From NCBI RefSeq assembly GCF_008831285.2, contig NC_045145.1, positions 22,336,040-22,400,039 of the forward strand: a DNA stretch of 64,000 nucleotides. Reading direction: 5' to 3'. Each line of letters opens with the position of its first letter. The first letter of the stretch is position 1. A program made the position numbers and the translations under genes. Shown here piece after piece: positions 48,537-61,786 of this stretch. This DNA is from Nymphaea colorata (Eukaryota; Streptophyta; Magnoliopsida; Nymphaeales; Nymphaeaceae). The notes beneath the pieces are model-generated. The model was given only the letters and a program-made list of their open reading frames with translations, ran no database searches and was not told where the DNA came from.

Positions 48537-49971
48537 CAATGGAATGTCATGTCAACTAATTAAATTACTAAGATTCTTAGCCTCTGATCACATACTTCAA
48601 GCCCTCAAAAGGTGGGTGTGAGTCAATTCAACGGATGATTCTAAGTCGACGACCAGAGAACCGCAAGGTTCCACACAGGGCGCGTTTGATCAAACAGTGA
48701 GTCCCACACTGATTCAGTCCGCTCCGGTCCTAAGATCTCTAGTCATGAAGGAATTTCATGTTCAATTTCTAGTTATGTCTATTAACTGATCTTATGTGAA
48801 CTCGGAATAGTAAATTCTGTGATCATAAAGCTTGACATGAACGTGCCTGTCTCTATATTTGAGAGCTGTGTGCCTTTTTTGTTCTTGTCCGTCCGCTCTA
48901 CAGCAACACATACGCTCTGCGTTATTGTTAGTAGCAGTGAGACTTCGTTGTACTTTTGGCACAACTTGCGTCTTCCATGCAGCATTTGGGTACATGATCT
49001 AGATGCCCCTTGAAAGAATTCCCATTGTAAGAGTTCTAAACCAACACACTAATGTAGCTCTGGACTTTGGAGGTAAGGGGTAGCAAAACTTGGCCTGGCT
49101 CTCCCTGTGTAGTGGGGGATTTCCTACAAGATCGCTTGATAAAAGATTTTTTTTTTTTTGGAGAAAAAAAAAACACCTCTATGCTCATGAGAGAGTGAGG
49201 ATGTCAATGGATCATATTTAAATAGGATATATTGTCGACTGTATATGCTTTTTTAGATGTTCACTTATTGGAGTTTAAATTTGAACATGAACAAAAAAAA
49301 AAGTCATATATGAATATGAATTAGAAGTCTTATTTTACAATCTAAATTTAAAATGATTTTGATTTTTACATCCATATCTGAATTAGAATCTGAATTTTGA
49401 ACTGAATCCAGCCGATTTTTAAATGTAAGAACCTTAGATATAGAATATTTATTGAACACTAAATTAGATCAGAATCCAATTATATATATATCCAAATCTG
49501 AATCTGATTGAATGTGACTTCTTAAATCCAGTTTCTCTTCGATTTTTCAACCAGCTAATTTTTTTTTCATGTCAGATTTTTTCTAAACAGTTCGACCATA
49601 TATCTAAGTTAAATATGCACCTTTTGCTGAAAGATATTTTTTTTTCATGCATTTTCATTGTTTTACTTTTTCAAAATTTTCTTAGATATTTGCGAGTGGA
49701 AATGAGACGGAAAATAGCCGGAAGCTTCGCTATAATTCAACCCAAGTTGCCAGTGGAAGCATACATTTGTCCCTCCCTGTTCATGCCTTCATGGGTGCTG
49801 ATAGACTCTATTCGCCAAGGTGACTATCATCTTTCCAAGAGGTTCTTCTTTTATTATTTCTTTGATGCCTAATTCTTGATATTTGGTAGATCCACATCCT
49901 ATTGGCATGGTGCAGACAAAGAGAGAAAGTTGCGGTACGCCAAAAGAAATATCTTCTATAGTTTTTTTTTT
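45516..49971 (+). repeat. 4.46-kb tandem unit, copy 3
   Basis: Near-identical unit with the copies 2-5 variants plus 'tttgtcccattg' and the shortened microsatellite shared by copies 3-5. Confidence 0.97.
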
Positions 49972-52928
49972 AATTTTTATTTTGTGAATTAAGAATATTT
50001 TAGTCAGTAATCCTATAACACATGAAAATTCGTACACCAATATGATGCATATAATCAGGGGTTCAGCAGGTAAGATGTACAGATACGGCCTTATTGTCGT
50101 TTTTGCTTTGTCGTTTTTAAATCAGCTTAAAATATTTAAAATATGATCTTTTATAAAAAAAAATTAGAAATGTACAATACTGGCGGATAAACAACGATGT
50201 GTATCATGGGATATACCATATCGGCTTCATGCTGAAACAGTAGTAATACCATTATTCACATCATCCGTTTGCCAATTCAACGGTCGGTGAGGGGTCAATT
50301 TCGACCATCTTGGCCGACGTTTCCGGTCTGCATGAGCGTCCAAAGATTGTTGTGTGGTTGGAAGGGATGGAGTGGTTTTTTTTTTTTTTTGGTCTATTTT
50401 AGCTGCGATAATACAAAAAAAAATTAAAAGAAAGATTACAAAATAAACTAATATTACCAAATTCATTATTTTTGGGGGCAATTATCTTGAGGTCCTCAAC
50501 CCATGAAGGAGAACATTTTGAAAAGATATACAATCGGTCGCTTAAATGTTTGGGAATTCACTGTGCGGGTGCATTACTTAGAGGACTTCATGTATGTATG
50601 AACTCAGAGGACTCAAAGTCGACCCCACACCTCTCCGCCCTCCCTCCACCACGCATTTTTTTCAGTTTAAAATGGAAGCTAGTTGGAGTTTTCATGGGTT
50701 GCTTTTCCATTTGATAATTGATTCCGAGGAAACCATTTGGGGTCAAGAGACTTTGTTGTACCATTTACTGGTCTTAGTCTTATAAATAAGGGGTGACTTT
50801 TAGTCTTATAAATAAGGGGCGAAGTCAAGGTAGGGCCCAGTTGGGTCTTGACTCTACATCAATTTTTTTTAAAAAAGTTATATATAAATTTTAGAATGTT
50901 CCAATTGTTTTATATAACAACTTTAAAAAATAATATTTAAGCCCTAATCAAAATTTAGAATGTTACCTTTATGAAAATTTTTTTGCTCCACCCATAGTCT
51001 GTTCGCATCAACTAATCATCTTGTGCGCGTCAGACCAAAAAATATTAAAATAGTTAATGGAGCCAATAGGAACACAACGAAGGTGAAGAGTATAAATCAT
51101 AGGGTCCCTGCAGGTCTTAGCCACCATGTTATGCCTGGCTTTTTATTATTTTATATGAAATATTTTTACGGGTGCCAGCTGTAAAATTTGGGAAGAGATT
51201 TAAACATGGGAGGGATTCTAGCAAATCCACAACCTACAATTAATAACAAATTAAGGAAATGGAGAGTTACTAATGATTTAAAGGACAGCAACTTTCTGAG
51301 AGGAATCATAAATTATCCCAAAACTATTTGTACTTGTCCGGAGCAAGGTTCAATCAAATCCAACAGTCCAGAAGAACATATCAAAGGTAAATCTTTCGTT
51401 AAGGTCCAGATGAGTTTGTCAAGGCATCTTCAGCTAATCCACATTCAAATGCATAAAAAAAAAATTTCCTTTTGGGTATTCTGAATTCATTGTTTGTTTT
51501 TTTATGAAAGTTCAGGTTTTTTTAATGATTCAGACCAATAATGCTAAGATAAGCCAATGTGAGAGGTGAATTTGGATATATTCATCATTATACTTTTTTA
51601 GTAGAGAACTAACCCTTTACATAAGTAACTTTCATCTTCAAAAACAGGAAGCAAATTATGGATGTTAGTGGATCAAATTTGAATCAGATGTACTCTGATT
51701 CCCTTGTTTTGGATGTTCACATATTTAGATTTGAAGTCAATTCTTATATAAATAAAGAAATTGAAGTCATAACTGAATGTGATTTTCACAATCTGAACCA
51801 CATTTTTAAGGTCACGTACATGTGAATCTGGATGCCAATTTTAAAGAGTATCCAAACCACATACGAATCAACTTTCAAAATGTTAAACCATCCTATACAA
51901 GGTTTTTCTTTAAAACTACGTCCAATCTAAATCCAGATCAAATTTGAATTTGAATCCACCCAGATACTTATATAAATATGAATTAGAATCTGATGTCATT
52001 TTTAATTTGATCCAATTTCTTAGTCGGATGTTAAATTATGTTTTTCTCCATATTGATTGTATTGAAAATGTTTCTATCAAATATTAAATCCAAAGTGAAT
52101 TTATTGGCATCCCTAAAACAAATGGTGCAGCGTGAACGGAACCGTATCATTTCAGCCATGGTGTGCACATGTCTATGCTTACACCCACATAACTGTCAAT
52201 TCACTAAAGTAAATGCAAATGAAATTATTATAAATGAAACAAATGTGAATGAAATGATTGTGACAATCGAGTGTGTTAATTTTAGTCATTGAATGGTCCC
52301 TACATGTTGTGGAATATGTGAGAGACTTCAGGCTACCATCATGATGTTTTTCATATATATTACATCACAGATTTGAGCTCTAACCTTACAGGGCTAGGGA
52401 TTTATTTGGTTTGTTACCACTCTAAATCTTCTGTTGTTTTCTTTTCAAGTTTTGATGGACTTGCTGCAGATGACTCAACTCAGACCCTATTGGAGAGATT
52501 TTGGATTTATTGTACTGCCGACACGTCATGTTTTGGGTCTCATTGATATCTTATTTGTTAGATGTCAATCTTGTTTTTTAGGGCATTTTTATCATGTGTT
52601 TCACTGAGGAATGTGAAGTGACTTTGTATGAACTGAATTTAATACATAATAAAATATTTGTCCCATTGTCTTTTGATATGCATAGTTCCTTTTGAATCGT
52701 TGTGTCGTCGCACATTGACATTTTATGTTTTTAACAAAAAAAAAAATTTATTTGAGGGTAAAAAGGTTGAGATGTGACAAATGGTGTCATTTTTTTTTGC
52801 AAATAAAATTCATTAAGCTAAAAAGTTGGACCATTGGTTTTTCTTTGAAATATTAACTAAACACTGGCTAGAATAGCACGGTGTTGACCGTCAGTTTTAA
52901 AACATAAAAATCAAGATCACTGGGATCA

Positions 52929-52988
<60 letters not shown>

Positions 52989-54424
52989 CAATGGAATGTC
53001 ATGTCAACTAATTAAATTACTAAGATTCTTAGCCTCTGATCACATACTTCAAGCCCTCAAAAGGTGGGTGTGAGTCAATTCAACGGATGATTCTAAGTCG
53101 ACGACCAGAGAACCGCAAGGTTCCACACAGGGCGCGTTTGATCAAACAGTGAGTCCCACACTGATTCAGTCCGCTCCGGTCCTAAGATCTCTAGTCATGA
53201 AGGAATTTCATGTTCAATTTCTAGTTATGTCTATTAACTGATCTTATGTGAACTCGGAATAGTAAATTCTGTGATCATAAAGCTTGACATGAACGTGCCT
53301 GTCTCTATATTTGAGAGCTGTGTGCCTTTTTTGTTCTTGTCCGTCCGCTCTACAGCAACACATACGCTCTGCGTTATTGTTAGTAGCAGTGAGACTTCGT
53401 TGTACTTTTGGCACAACTTGCGTCTTCCATGCAGCATTTGGGTACATGATCTAGATGCCCCTTGAAAGAATTCCCATTGTAAGAGTTCTAAACCAACACA
53501 CTAATGTAGCTCTGGACTTTGGAGGTAAGGGGTAGCAAAACTTGGCCTGGCTCTCCCTGTGTAGTGGGGGATTTCCTACAAGATCGCTTGATAAAAGATT
53601 TTTTTTTTTTTGGAGAAAAAAAAAACACCTCTATGCTCATGAGAGAGTGAGGATGTCAATGGATCATATTTAAATAGGATATATTGTCGACTGTATATGC
53701 TTTTTTAGATGTTCACTTATTGGAGTTTAAATTTGAACATGAACAAAAAAAAAAGTCATATATGAATATGAATTAGAAGTCTTATTTTACAATCTAAATT
53801 TAAAATGATTTTGATTTTTACATCCATATCTGAATTAGAATCTGAATTTTGAACTGAATCCAGCCGATTTTTAAATGTAAGAACCTTAGATATAGAATAT
53901 TTATTGAACACTAAATTAGATCAGAATCCAATTATATATATATCCAAATCTGAATCTGATTGAATGTGACTTCTTAAATCCAGTTTCTCTTCGATTTTTC
54001 AACCAGCTAATTTTTTTTTCATGTCAGATTTTTTCTAAACAGTTCGACCATATATCTAAGTTAAATATGCACCTTTTGCTGAAAGATATTTTTTTTTCAT
54101 GCATTTTCATTGTTTTACTTTTTCAAAATTTTCTTAGATATTTGCGAGTGGAAATGAGACGGAAAATAGCCGGAAGCTTCGCTATAATTCAACCCAAGTT
54201 GCCAGTGGAAGCATACATTTGTCCCTCCCTGTTCATGCCTTCATGGGTGCTGATAGACTCTATTCGCCAAGGTGACTATCATCTTTCCAAGAGGTTCTTC
54301 TTTTATTATTTCTTTGATGCCTAATTCTTGATATTTGGTAGATCCACATCCTATTGGCATGGTGCAGACAAAGAGAGAAAGTTGCGGTACGCCAAAAGAA
54401 ATATCTTCTATAGTTTTTTTTTTT
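49972..54424 (+). repeat. 4.45-kb tandem unit, copy 4
   Basis: Near-identical unit of the copies 3-5 group. Small private deletions occur near 52555 ('cttatttgttag' instead of 'cttattttgttag') and in poly-T runs, explaining the slightly shorter length. Confidence 0.97.
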
Positions 54425-57384
54425 AATTTTTATTTTGTGAATTAAGAATATTTTAGTCAGTAATCCTATAACACATGAAAATTCGTACACCAATATGATG
54501 CATATAATCAGGGGTTCAGCAGGTAAGATGTACAGATACGGCCTTATTGTCGTTTTTGCTTTGTCGTTTTTAAATCAGCTTAAAATATTTAAAATATGAT
54601 CTTTTATAAAAAAAAATTAGAAATGTACAATACTGGCGGATAAACAACGATGTGTATCATGGGATATACCATATCGGCTTCATGCTGAAACAGTAGTAAT
54701 ACCATTATTCACATCATCCGTTTGCCAATTCAACGGTCGGTGAGGGGTCAATTTCGACCATCTTGGCCGACGTTTCCGGTCTGCATGAGCGTCCAAAGAT
54801 TGTTGTGTGGTTGGAAGGGATGGAGTGGTTTTTTTTTTTTTTTGGTCTATTTTAGCTGCGATAATACAAAAAAAAATTAAAAGAAAGATTACAAAATAAA
54901 CTAATATTACCAAATTCATTATTTTTGGGGGCAATTATCTTGAGGTCCTCAACCCATGAAGGAGAACATTTTGAAAAGATATACAATCGGTCGCTTAAAT
55001 GTTTGGGAATTCACTGTGCGGGTGCATTACTTAGAGGACTTCATGTATGTATGAACTCAGAGGACTCAAAGTCGACCCCACACCTCTCCGCCCTCCCTCC
55101 ACCACGCATTTTTTTCAGTTTAAAATGGAAGCTAGTTGGAGTTTTCATGGGTTGCTTTTCCATTTGATAATTGATTCCGAGGAAACCATTTGGGGTCAAG
55201 AGACTTTGTTGTACCATTTACTGGTCTTAGTCTTATAAATAAGGGGTGACTTTTAGTCTTATAAATAAGGGGCGAAGTCAAGGTAGGGCCCAGTTGGGTC
55301 TTGACTCTACATCAATTTTTTTTTAAAAAAGTTATATATAAATTTTAGAATGTTCCAATTGTTTTATATAACAACTTTAAAAAATAATATTTAAGCCCTA
55401 ATCAAAATTTAGAATGTTACCTTTATGAAAATTTTTTGCTCCACCCATAGTCTGTTCGCATCAACTAATCATCTTGTGCGCGTCAGACCAAAAAATATTA
55501 AAATAGTTAATGGAGCCAATAGGAACACAACGAAGGTGAAGAGTATAAATCATAGGGTCCCTGCAGGTCTTAGCCACCATGTTATGCCTGGCTTTTTATT
55601 ATTTTATATGAAATATTTTTACGGGTGCCAGCTGTAAAATTTGGGAAGAGATTTAAACATGGGAGGGATTCTAGCAAATCCACAACCTACAATTAATAAC
55701 AAATTAAGGAAATGGAGAGTTACTAATGATTTAAAGGACAGCAACTTTCTGAGAGGAATCATAAATTATCCCAAAACTATTTGTACTTGTCCGGAGCAAG
55801 GTTCAATCAAATCCAACAGTCCAGAAGAACATATCAAAGGTAAATCTTTCGTTAAGGTCCAGATGAGTTTGTCAAGGCATCTTCAGCTAATCCACATTCA
55901 AATGCATAAAAAAAAAATTTCCTTTTGGGTATTCTGAATTCATTGTTTGTTTTTTTATGAAAGTTCAGGTTTTTTTAATGATTCAGACCAATAATGCTAA
56001 GATAAGCCAATGTGAGAGGTGAATTTGGATATATTCATCATTATACTTTTTTTAGTAGAGAACTAACCCTTTACATAAGTAACTTTCATCTTCAAAAACA
56101 GGAAGCAAATTATGGATGTTAGTGGATCAAATTTGAATCAGATGTACTCTGATTCCCTTGTTTTGGATGTTCACATATTTAGATTTGAAGTCAATTCTTA
56201 TATAAATAAAGAAATTGAAGTCATAACTGAATGTGATTTTCACAATCTGAACCACATTTTTAAGGTCACGTACATGTGAATCTGGATGCCAATTTTAAAG
56301 AGTATCCAAACCACATAGGAATCAACTTTCAAAATGTTAAACCATCCTATACAAGGTTTTTCTTTAAAACTACGTCCAATCTAAATCCAGATCAAATTTG
56401 AATTTGAATCCACCCAGATACTTATATAAATATGAATTAGAATCTGATGTCATTTTTAATTTGATCCAATTTCTTAGTCGGATGTTAAATTATGTTTTTC
56501 TCCATATTGATTGTATTGAAAATGTTTCTATCAAATATTAAATCCAAAGTGAATTTATTGGCATCCCTAAAACAAATGGTGCAGCGTGAACGGAACCGTA
56601 TCATTTCAGCCATGGTGTGCACATGTCTATGCTTACACCCACATAACTGTCAATTCACTAAAGTAAATGCAAATGAAATTATTATAAATGAAACAAATGT
56701 GAATGAAATGATTGTGACAATCGAGTGTGTTAATTTTAGTCATTGAATGGTCCCTACATGTTGTGGAATATGTGAGAGACTTCAGGCTACCATCATGATG
56801 TTTTTCATATATATTACATCACAGATTTGAGCTCTAACCTTACAGGGCTAGGGATTTATTTGGTTTGTTACCACTCTAAATCTTCTGTTGTTTTCTTTTC
56901 AAGTTTTGATGGACTTGCTGCAGATGACTCAACTCAGACCCTATTGGAGAGATTTTGGATTTATTGTACTGCCGACACGTCATGTTTTGGGTCTCATTGA
57001 TATCTTATTTTGTTAGATGTCAATCTTGTTTTTTTAGGGCATTTTTATCATGTGTTTCACTGAGGAATGTGAAGTGACTTTGTATGAACTGAATTTAATA
57101 CATAATAAAATATTTGTCCCATTGTCTTTTGATATGCATAGTTCCTTTTGAATCGTTGTGTCGTCGCACATTGACATTTATGTTTTTAACAAAAAAAAAA
57201 ATTTATTTGAGGGTAAAAAGGTTGAGATGTGACAAATGGTGTCATTTTTTTTTTGCAAATAAAATTCATTAAGCTAAAAAGTTGGACCATTGGTTTTTCT
57301 TTGAAATATTAACTAAACACTGGCTAGAATAGCACGGTGTTGACCGTCAGTTTTAAAACATAAAAATCAAGATCACTGGGATCA

Positions 57385-57444
<60 letters not shown>

Positions 57445-58280
57445 CAATGGAATGTCATGTCAACTAATTAAATTACTAAGATTCTTAGCCTCTGATCACA
57501 TACTTCAAGCCCTCAAAAGGTGGGTGTGAGTCAATTCAACGGATGATTCTAAGTCGACGACCAGAGAACCGCAAGGTTCCACACAGGGCGCGTTTGATCA
57601 AACAGTGAGTCCCACACTGATTCAGTCCGCTCCGGTCCTAAGATCTCTAGTCATGAAGGAATTTCATGTTCAATTTCTAGTTATGTCTATTAACTGATCT
57701 TATGTGAACTCGGAATAGTAAATTCTGTGATCATAAAGCTTGACATGAACGTGCCTGTCTCTATATTTGAGAGCTGTGTGCCTTTTTTGTTCTTGTCCGT
57801 CCGCTCTACAGCAACACATACGCTCTGCGTTATTGTTAGTAGCAGTGAGACTTCGTTGTACTTTTGGCACAACTTGCGTCTTCCATGCAGCATTTGGGTA
57901 CATGATCTAGATGCCCCTTGAAAGAATTCCCATTGTAAGAGTTCTAAACCAACACACTAATGTAGCTCTGGACTTTGGAGGTAAGGGGTAGCAAAACTTG
58001 GCCTGGCTCTCCCTGTGTAGTGGGGGATTTCCTACAAGATCGCTTGATAAAAGATTTTTTTTTTTTTGGAGAAAAAAAAAACACCTCTATGCACATGAGA
58101 GAGTGAGGATGTCAATGGATCATATTTAAATAGGATATATTGTTGACTGTATATGCTTTTTTAGATGTTCACTTATTGGAGTTTAAATTTGAACATGAAC
58201 AAAAAAAAAGTCATATATGAATATGAATTAGAAGTCTTATTTTACAATCTAAATTTAAAATGATTTTGATTTTTACATCC
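54425..58280 (+). repeat. Tandem unit, copy 5 (truncated on the right)
   Basis: Same unit, cut at 'gatttttacatcc' (58280), where an LTR-like sequence begins; the last roughly 600 bp, including the exon-like frame, are missing. Private variants: 'cacataggaatc' near 56315, 'attgttgactg' near 58140 and 'atgcacatgag' near 58091. Confidence 0.96.
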
Positions 58281-58474
58281 TGTAATCACCCCAAATTTTT
58301 CTAAGGGACTATGATGTTTTATCCAAATGCGAAATTCAAATTTAGGCACAAGATTTCCAAAATACTACTCTCATATCCAAATTAAATCCAAAATAGAACT
58401 CTATGATCCAAATTAAATCCAAAATACTACTTTTAGATCCAAAACCTAAGTTCAGATCCAAATCAATCATTTAA

Positions 58475-59098
58475 GACCGATTTGCCCCTCCTTTTGACCA
58501 AAAAACCTTCTTTTAGAGGGTGATTTTAGTTTTTTTTAAACAAGACCGATTTGTCCCTCCTTTTGACCAAAAAACCTCCTTTTAGAGGGTGATTTTAGTC
58601 TTTTTTTTAAACAAGACCGATTTGCCCCTTTTTTTTACCAAAAAACCTCTTTTAGAGTGTGATTTTAGTTTTTTTTTAAACAAGACCGATTTGCCCTTCC
58701 TTTTGACCAAAAAACCTCCTTTAGAGGGTGATTTTAGTCTTTTTCAAACAAGACCGATTTGCCCCTCATTTTGACCAAAAAAACCTTTTTTTAGAGGGTG
58801 ATTTTAGTCTTTTTCAAACAAGACCGATTTGCCCCTCCTTTTGACCAAAAAACCTTCTTTTAGAGGGTGATTTTAGTCTTTTTTAAACAAGACCGATTTG
58901 CCCCTCCTTTTGACCAAAAAACCTCCTTTTAGAGGGTGATTTTAGTCTTTTTGGTAAACAAGACCAATTTACCTTTCCTTTTGACCAAAAAACATCCTTT
59001 TAGAGGGTAGTTTTAGTCTTTTTGGGTGGACAAGACTCATTTGCCCTTCCTTTTGGCCAAAAAAATCTCCTTTTGGAGGGTGATTTTAGTATTTTTAG
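58475..59098 (+). repeat. 70-bp minisatellite, about 9 copies, inside the LTR
   Basis: Units start at 58475, 58544, 58615, 58684, 58752, 58822, 58891, 58962 and 59034, each containing gaccgatttgcccctccttt, then a 'gaccaaaaaacc' and 'agagggtgattttagt' core. Spacing is 68-72 bp. The last units are most diverged. The open frame through part of it merely reads the 69-bp spacing as 23 codons. Confidence 0.93.
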
Positions 59099-59138
59099 GT
59101 CAAAAAATTCAAATTTTGGGTTTTGGCTCCAAAATCCT

Positions 59139-59147
59139 CTATAAATA
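59139..59147 (+). promoter_or_regulatory. TATA box of the LTR (predicted)
   Basis: ctataaata followed by a C-rich run and a CT-rich leader, as at the U3/R transition of plant LTRs. Predicted from sequence only. Confidence 0.5.
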
Positions 59148-59492
59148 CCCCCCCATATCCCCCTTCTTGGGCAAGATTGGTCCTTGAGAGAAACTCTAGT
59201 GTATTCTCACTTGAAGACTTAGAGTTTCTCTTGAGTTCTCTCTCTCTCTCCCTCTTTCTCTTTTCATTTCCTTCTCCAACTTAGAGCAAGCACTTTTGGA
59301 GCTTCATTCAAAAGGGGATCTTCAAGTGAAGGTGTTCATCTTCCTTAAGTTATTTTCCATTAGAGGTATGTAATCTTCATCTCTCTCATTTCTCTCTTCT
59401 TTCTTTTCATTAATGTTCTTATTATTATGTTATTTCTTTCTCTTAAACATAGTGTTGTTGTTGTTTTCATTTTTTTTCTCATCTTCATCTCT

Positions 59493-59890
59493 CCATGGCC
59501 AAAGGAGATAGCACTCAACCTCTTTTTAGAGACAAGAGGCTATGCTCAAATGCACCGGGAGCATGAGAAGATGAGATGATATTTTATTTTATGATTAAAT
59601 CATGCTCTTTCAAGTATTCTTGTTGTTCTTGTTCTTTCTCTTCCTTCTCTTCAATATATATTCTTGTTGTTGTTATTTTTTTCCTTAATGAATATATTTT
59701 TGTTGTTATTATTATTTCATTTCTTCAATATAGTCTTGTCCTTGTTATTTTCTTTTTTTTCTCTTCTTCCTCTTCCCATGACCAAAGGAGATAACCCTCA
59801 ATCTCTTTTTAGAGACAAGAGGCTATGCTCAAGTGCATTGAAAGTATGAAAAGATGAGAGGATCTTTCGTTTCATGATTGAATCATGTTT
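59493..59890 (+). repeat. Direct duplication in the 3' part of the LTR
   Basis: A block of about 115 bp starting 'ccatg.ccaaaggagata' and containing 'agagacaagaggctatgctc' occurs at 59493-59608 and again at 59776-59890, 283 bp apart, with moderate divergence. Confidence 0.85.
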
Positions 59891-61786
59891 TTTTCTTTTA
59901 TTAAATATAACATTGTATCTCTTTCTACATTTTCTTCACATCATCCGTTTGCCAATTCAACGGTCGGTGAGGGGTCAATTTCGACCATCTTGGCCGACGT
60001 TTCCGGTCTGCATGAGCGTCCAAAGATTGTTGTGTGGTTGGAAGGAATGGAGTGGTTTTTTTTTTTTGGTCTATTTTAGCTGCGATAATACAAAAAAAAA
60101 ATTAAAAGAAAGATTACAAAATAAACTAATATTACCAAATTCATTATTTTTGGGGGCAATTATCTTGAGGAAGCTACCCATGAAGGAGAACATTTTGAAA
60201 AGATATACAATCGGTCGCTTAAATGTTTGGGAATTCACTGTGCGCGTGCATTACTTAGAGGACTTCATGTATGTATGAACTCAGAGGACTCAAAGTCGAC
60301 CCCACACATCCACCACGCATTTTTTTCAGTTTAAAATGGAAGCTAGTTGGAGTTTTCATGGGTTGCTTTTCCATTTGATAATTGATTCAGGGGAAACCAT
60401 TTGGGGTCAAGAGACTTTGTTGTACCATTTACTGGTCTTAGTCTTATAAATAAGGTGTGACTTTTAGTCTTATGGCGAAGTCAAGGTGGGGCCCAGTTGG
60501 GTCTTGACTCTACTTCAATTTTTTTTTTAAAAAGTTATATATAAATTTTAGAATGTTTCAATTGTTTTATATAAGGACTTTAAAAAATAATATTTAAGCC
60601 CTAATCAAAATTTAGAATCTTTAATTCAGTTACCTTTATGAAAAATTTTTTGCTCCACCCATAGTCCTAGCATGTGTTCGCATCAACTAATCATGAGACC
60701 AAAAAATATTAAAATAGTTAATGGAGCCAATAGGAAGACAACGAAGGTGAAGAGTATAAATCATAGGGTCCTGGCAGGTCTTAGCCACCATGTTATGCCT
60801 GGCTTTTTATTATTTTATATGAAATATTTTTACAGGTGCCAGCTATAAAATTTGGGAAGAGATTTAAACATGGGACGGATTCTAGCAAATCCACAACCTA
60901 CAATTAATAACAAATTAAGGAATTGGAGAGTTACTAATGATTTAAAGGACAGCAACTTTCTGAGAAGAATCATAAATTATCCCAAAACTATTTGTACTTG
61001 TCCGGAGCAAGCTTCAATCAAATCCAATAAGAACATATCAAAGGTAAATCTTTCATGGTATCTTCAGCTAAGATCCACATTCAAATGCTTGAACTTGGAC
61101 ATGCATGTGTAGATTTTGACATTTTTTTGTGATAAACCTTGCTTTATTATTTCTGTTTTCCTTTTTTTTTTCCTTTTGGATATTCTGAAGTTATTGTTTT
61201 TGTTTTTGTTTTTTTTATGAAAGTTTGGATATTAAGCATTATACTATTTTTTGGGAGAACTAACCTTTTACATAAGCAACTTTCATCTCCAAAAACAAGA
61301 AGCAAATTATGGATATTAATGGATCAAATTCGAACCAGATGCGCTCTTAACCATTTCCCCTTTTTTTTGGATGTTCACATATTTAGATTTGAAATGAGAT
61401 TCTTACATAAATAAAGAAACTAAAAGAATATCTGAATGCGATTTTCACAATCTTAACCTCATTTTTAAGGTCACGCAGTTGTGAATCTGGATGCCAATTT
61501 CGAAGAGTATCCAAACCACACAAGAATCAGCTTTCAAAATGTAAAGTCATCCTATACAGGACTTTTATTTAAAACTATGTCCGATCTAAATCCAGATCAA
61601 ATTTGAATCTGAATCCACCCAAACACATATATAAATATGAATCATAGTCCAATCATGTCATTTCTATATCGAAATCTGATCTAATTTCTTAATCGAATGT
61701 TAAATTATGTTTTTCTCCATATATTGATTGTTTTGAAAATGTTCTGCCATATATTAGATCCAAATTGAATTTATTGGCATCCCTAA

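Larger units (their letters stand above)
58281..59937 (+). mobile_element. Probable solo LTR of an LTR retrotransposon
   Basis: Begins TGTAATCACC and ends TTTTCTTCA, the TG...CA ends of an LTR, and is bracketed by unit sequence on both sides. It carries a minisatellite, a promoter-like TATA box followed by a leader, and a duplicated 3' region. No gag-pol or primer-binding site follows, so it would be a solo LTR. Left flank catcc and right flank catca match 4 of 5, a weak target-site duplication. About 0.9 kb of unit sequence around a unit boundary is absent at this point. Confidence 0.6.

Noticed and set aside
36567..58280. Ribosomal DNA or centromeric satellite as explanation of the array
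   Set aside because: No rRNA sequence, and the unit is much longer than typical plant centromeric satellites (about 150-180 bp). It sits between ordinary genes.
58589..58774. Plus-strand frame encoding a repeated peptide
   Set aside because: It is the 69-70 bp minisatellite read in one frame (23 codons per unit); it breaks as soon as spacing departs from 69.
58475..59098. Possible CRISPR-like array
   Set aside because: The units are contiguous tandem repeats with no unique spacers, in a plant LTR context.
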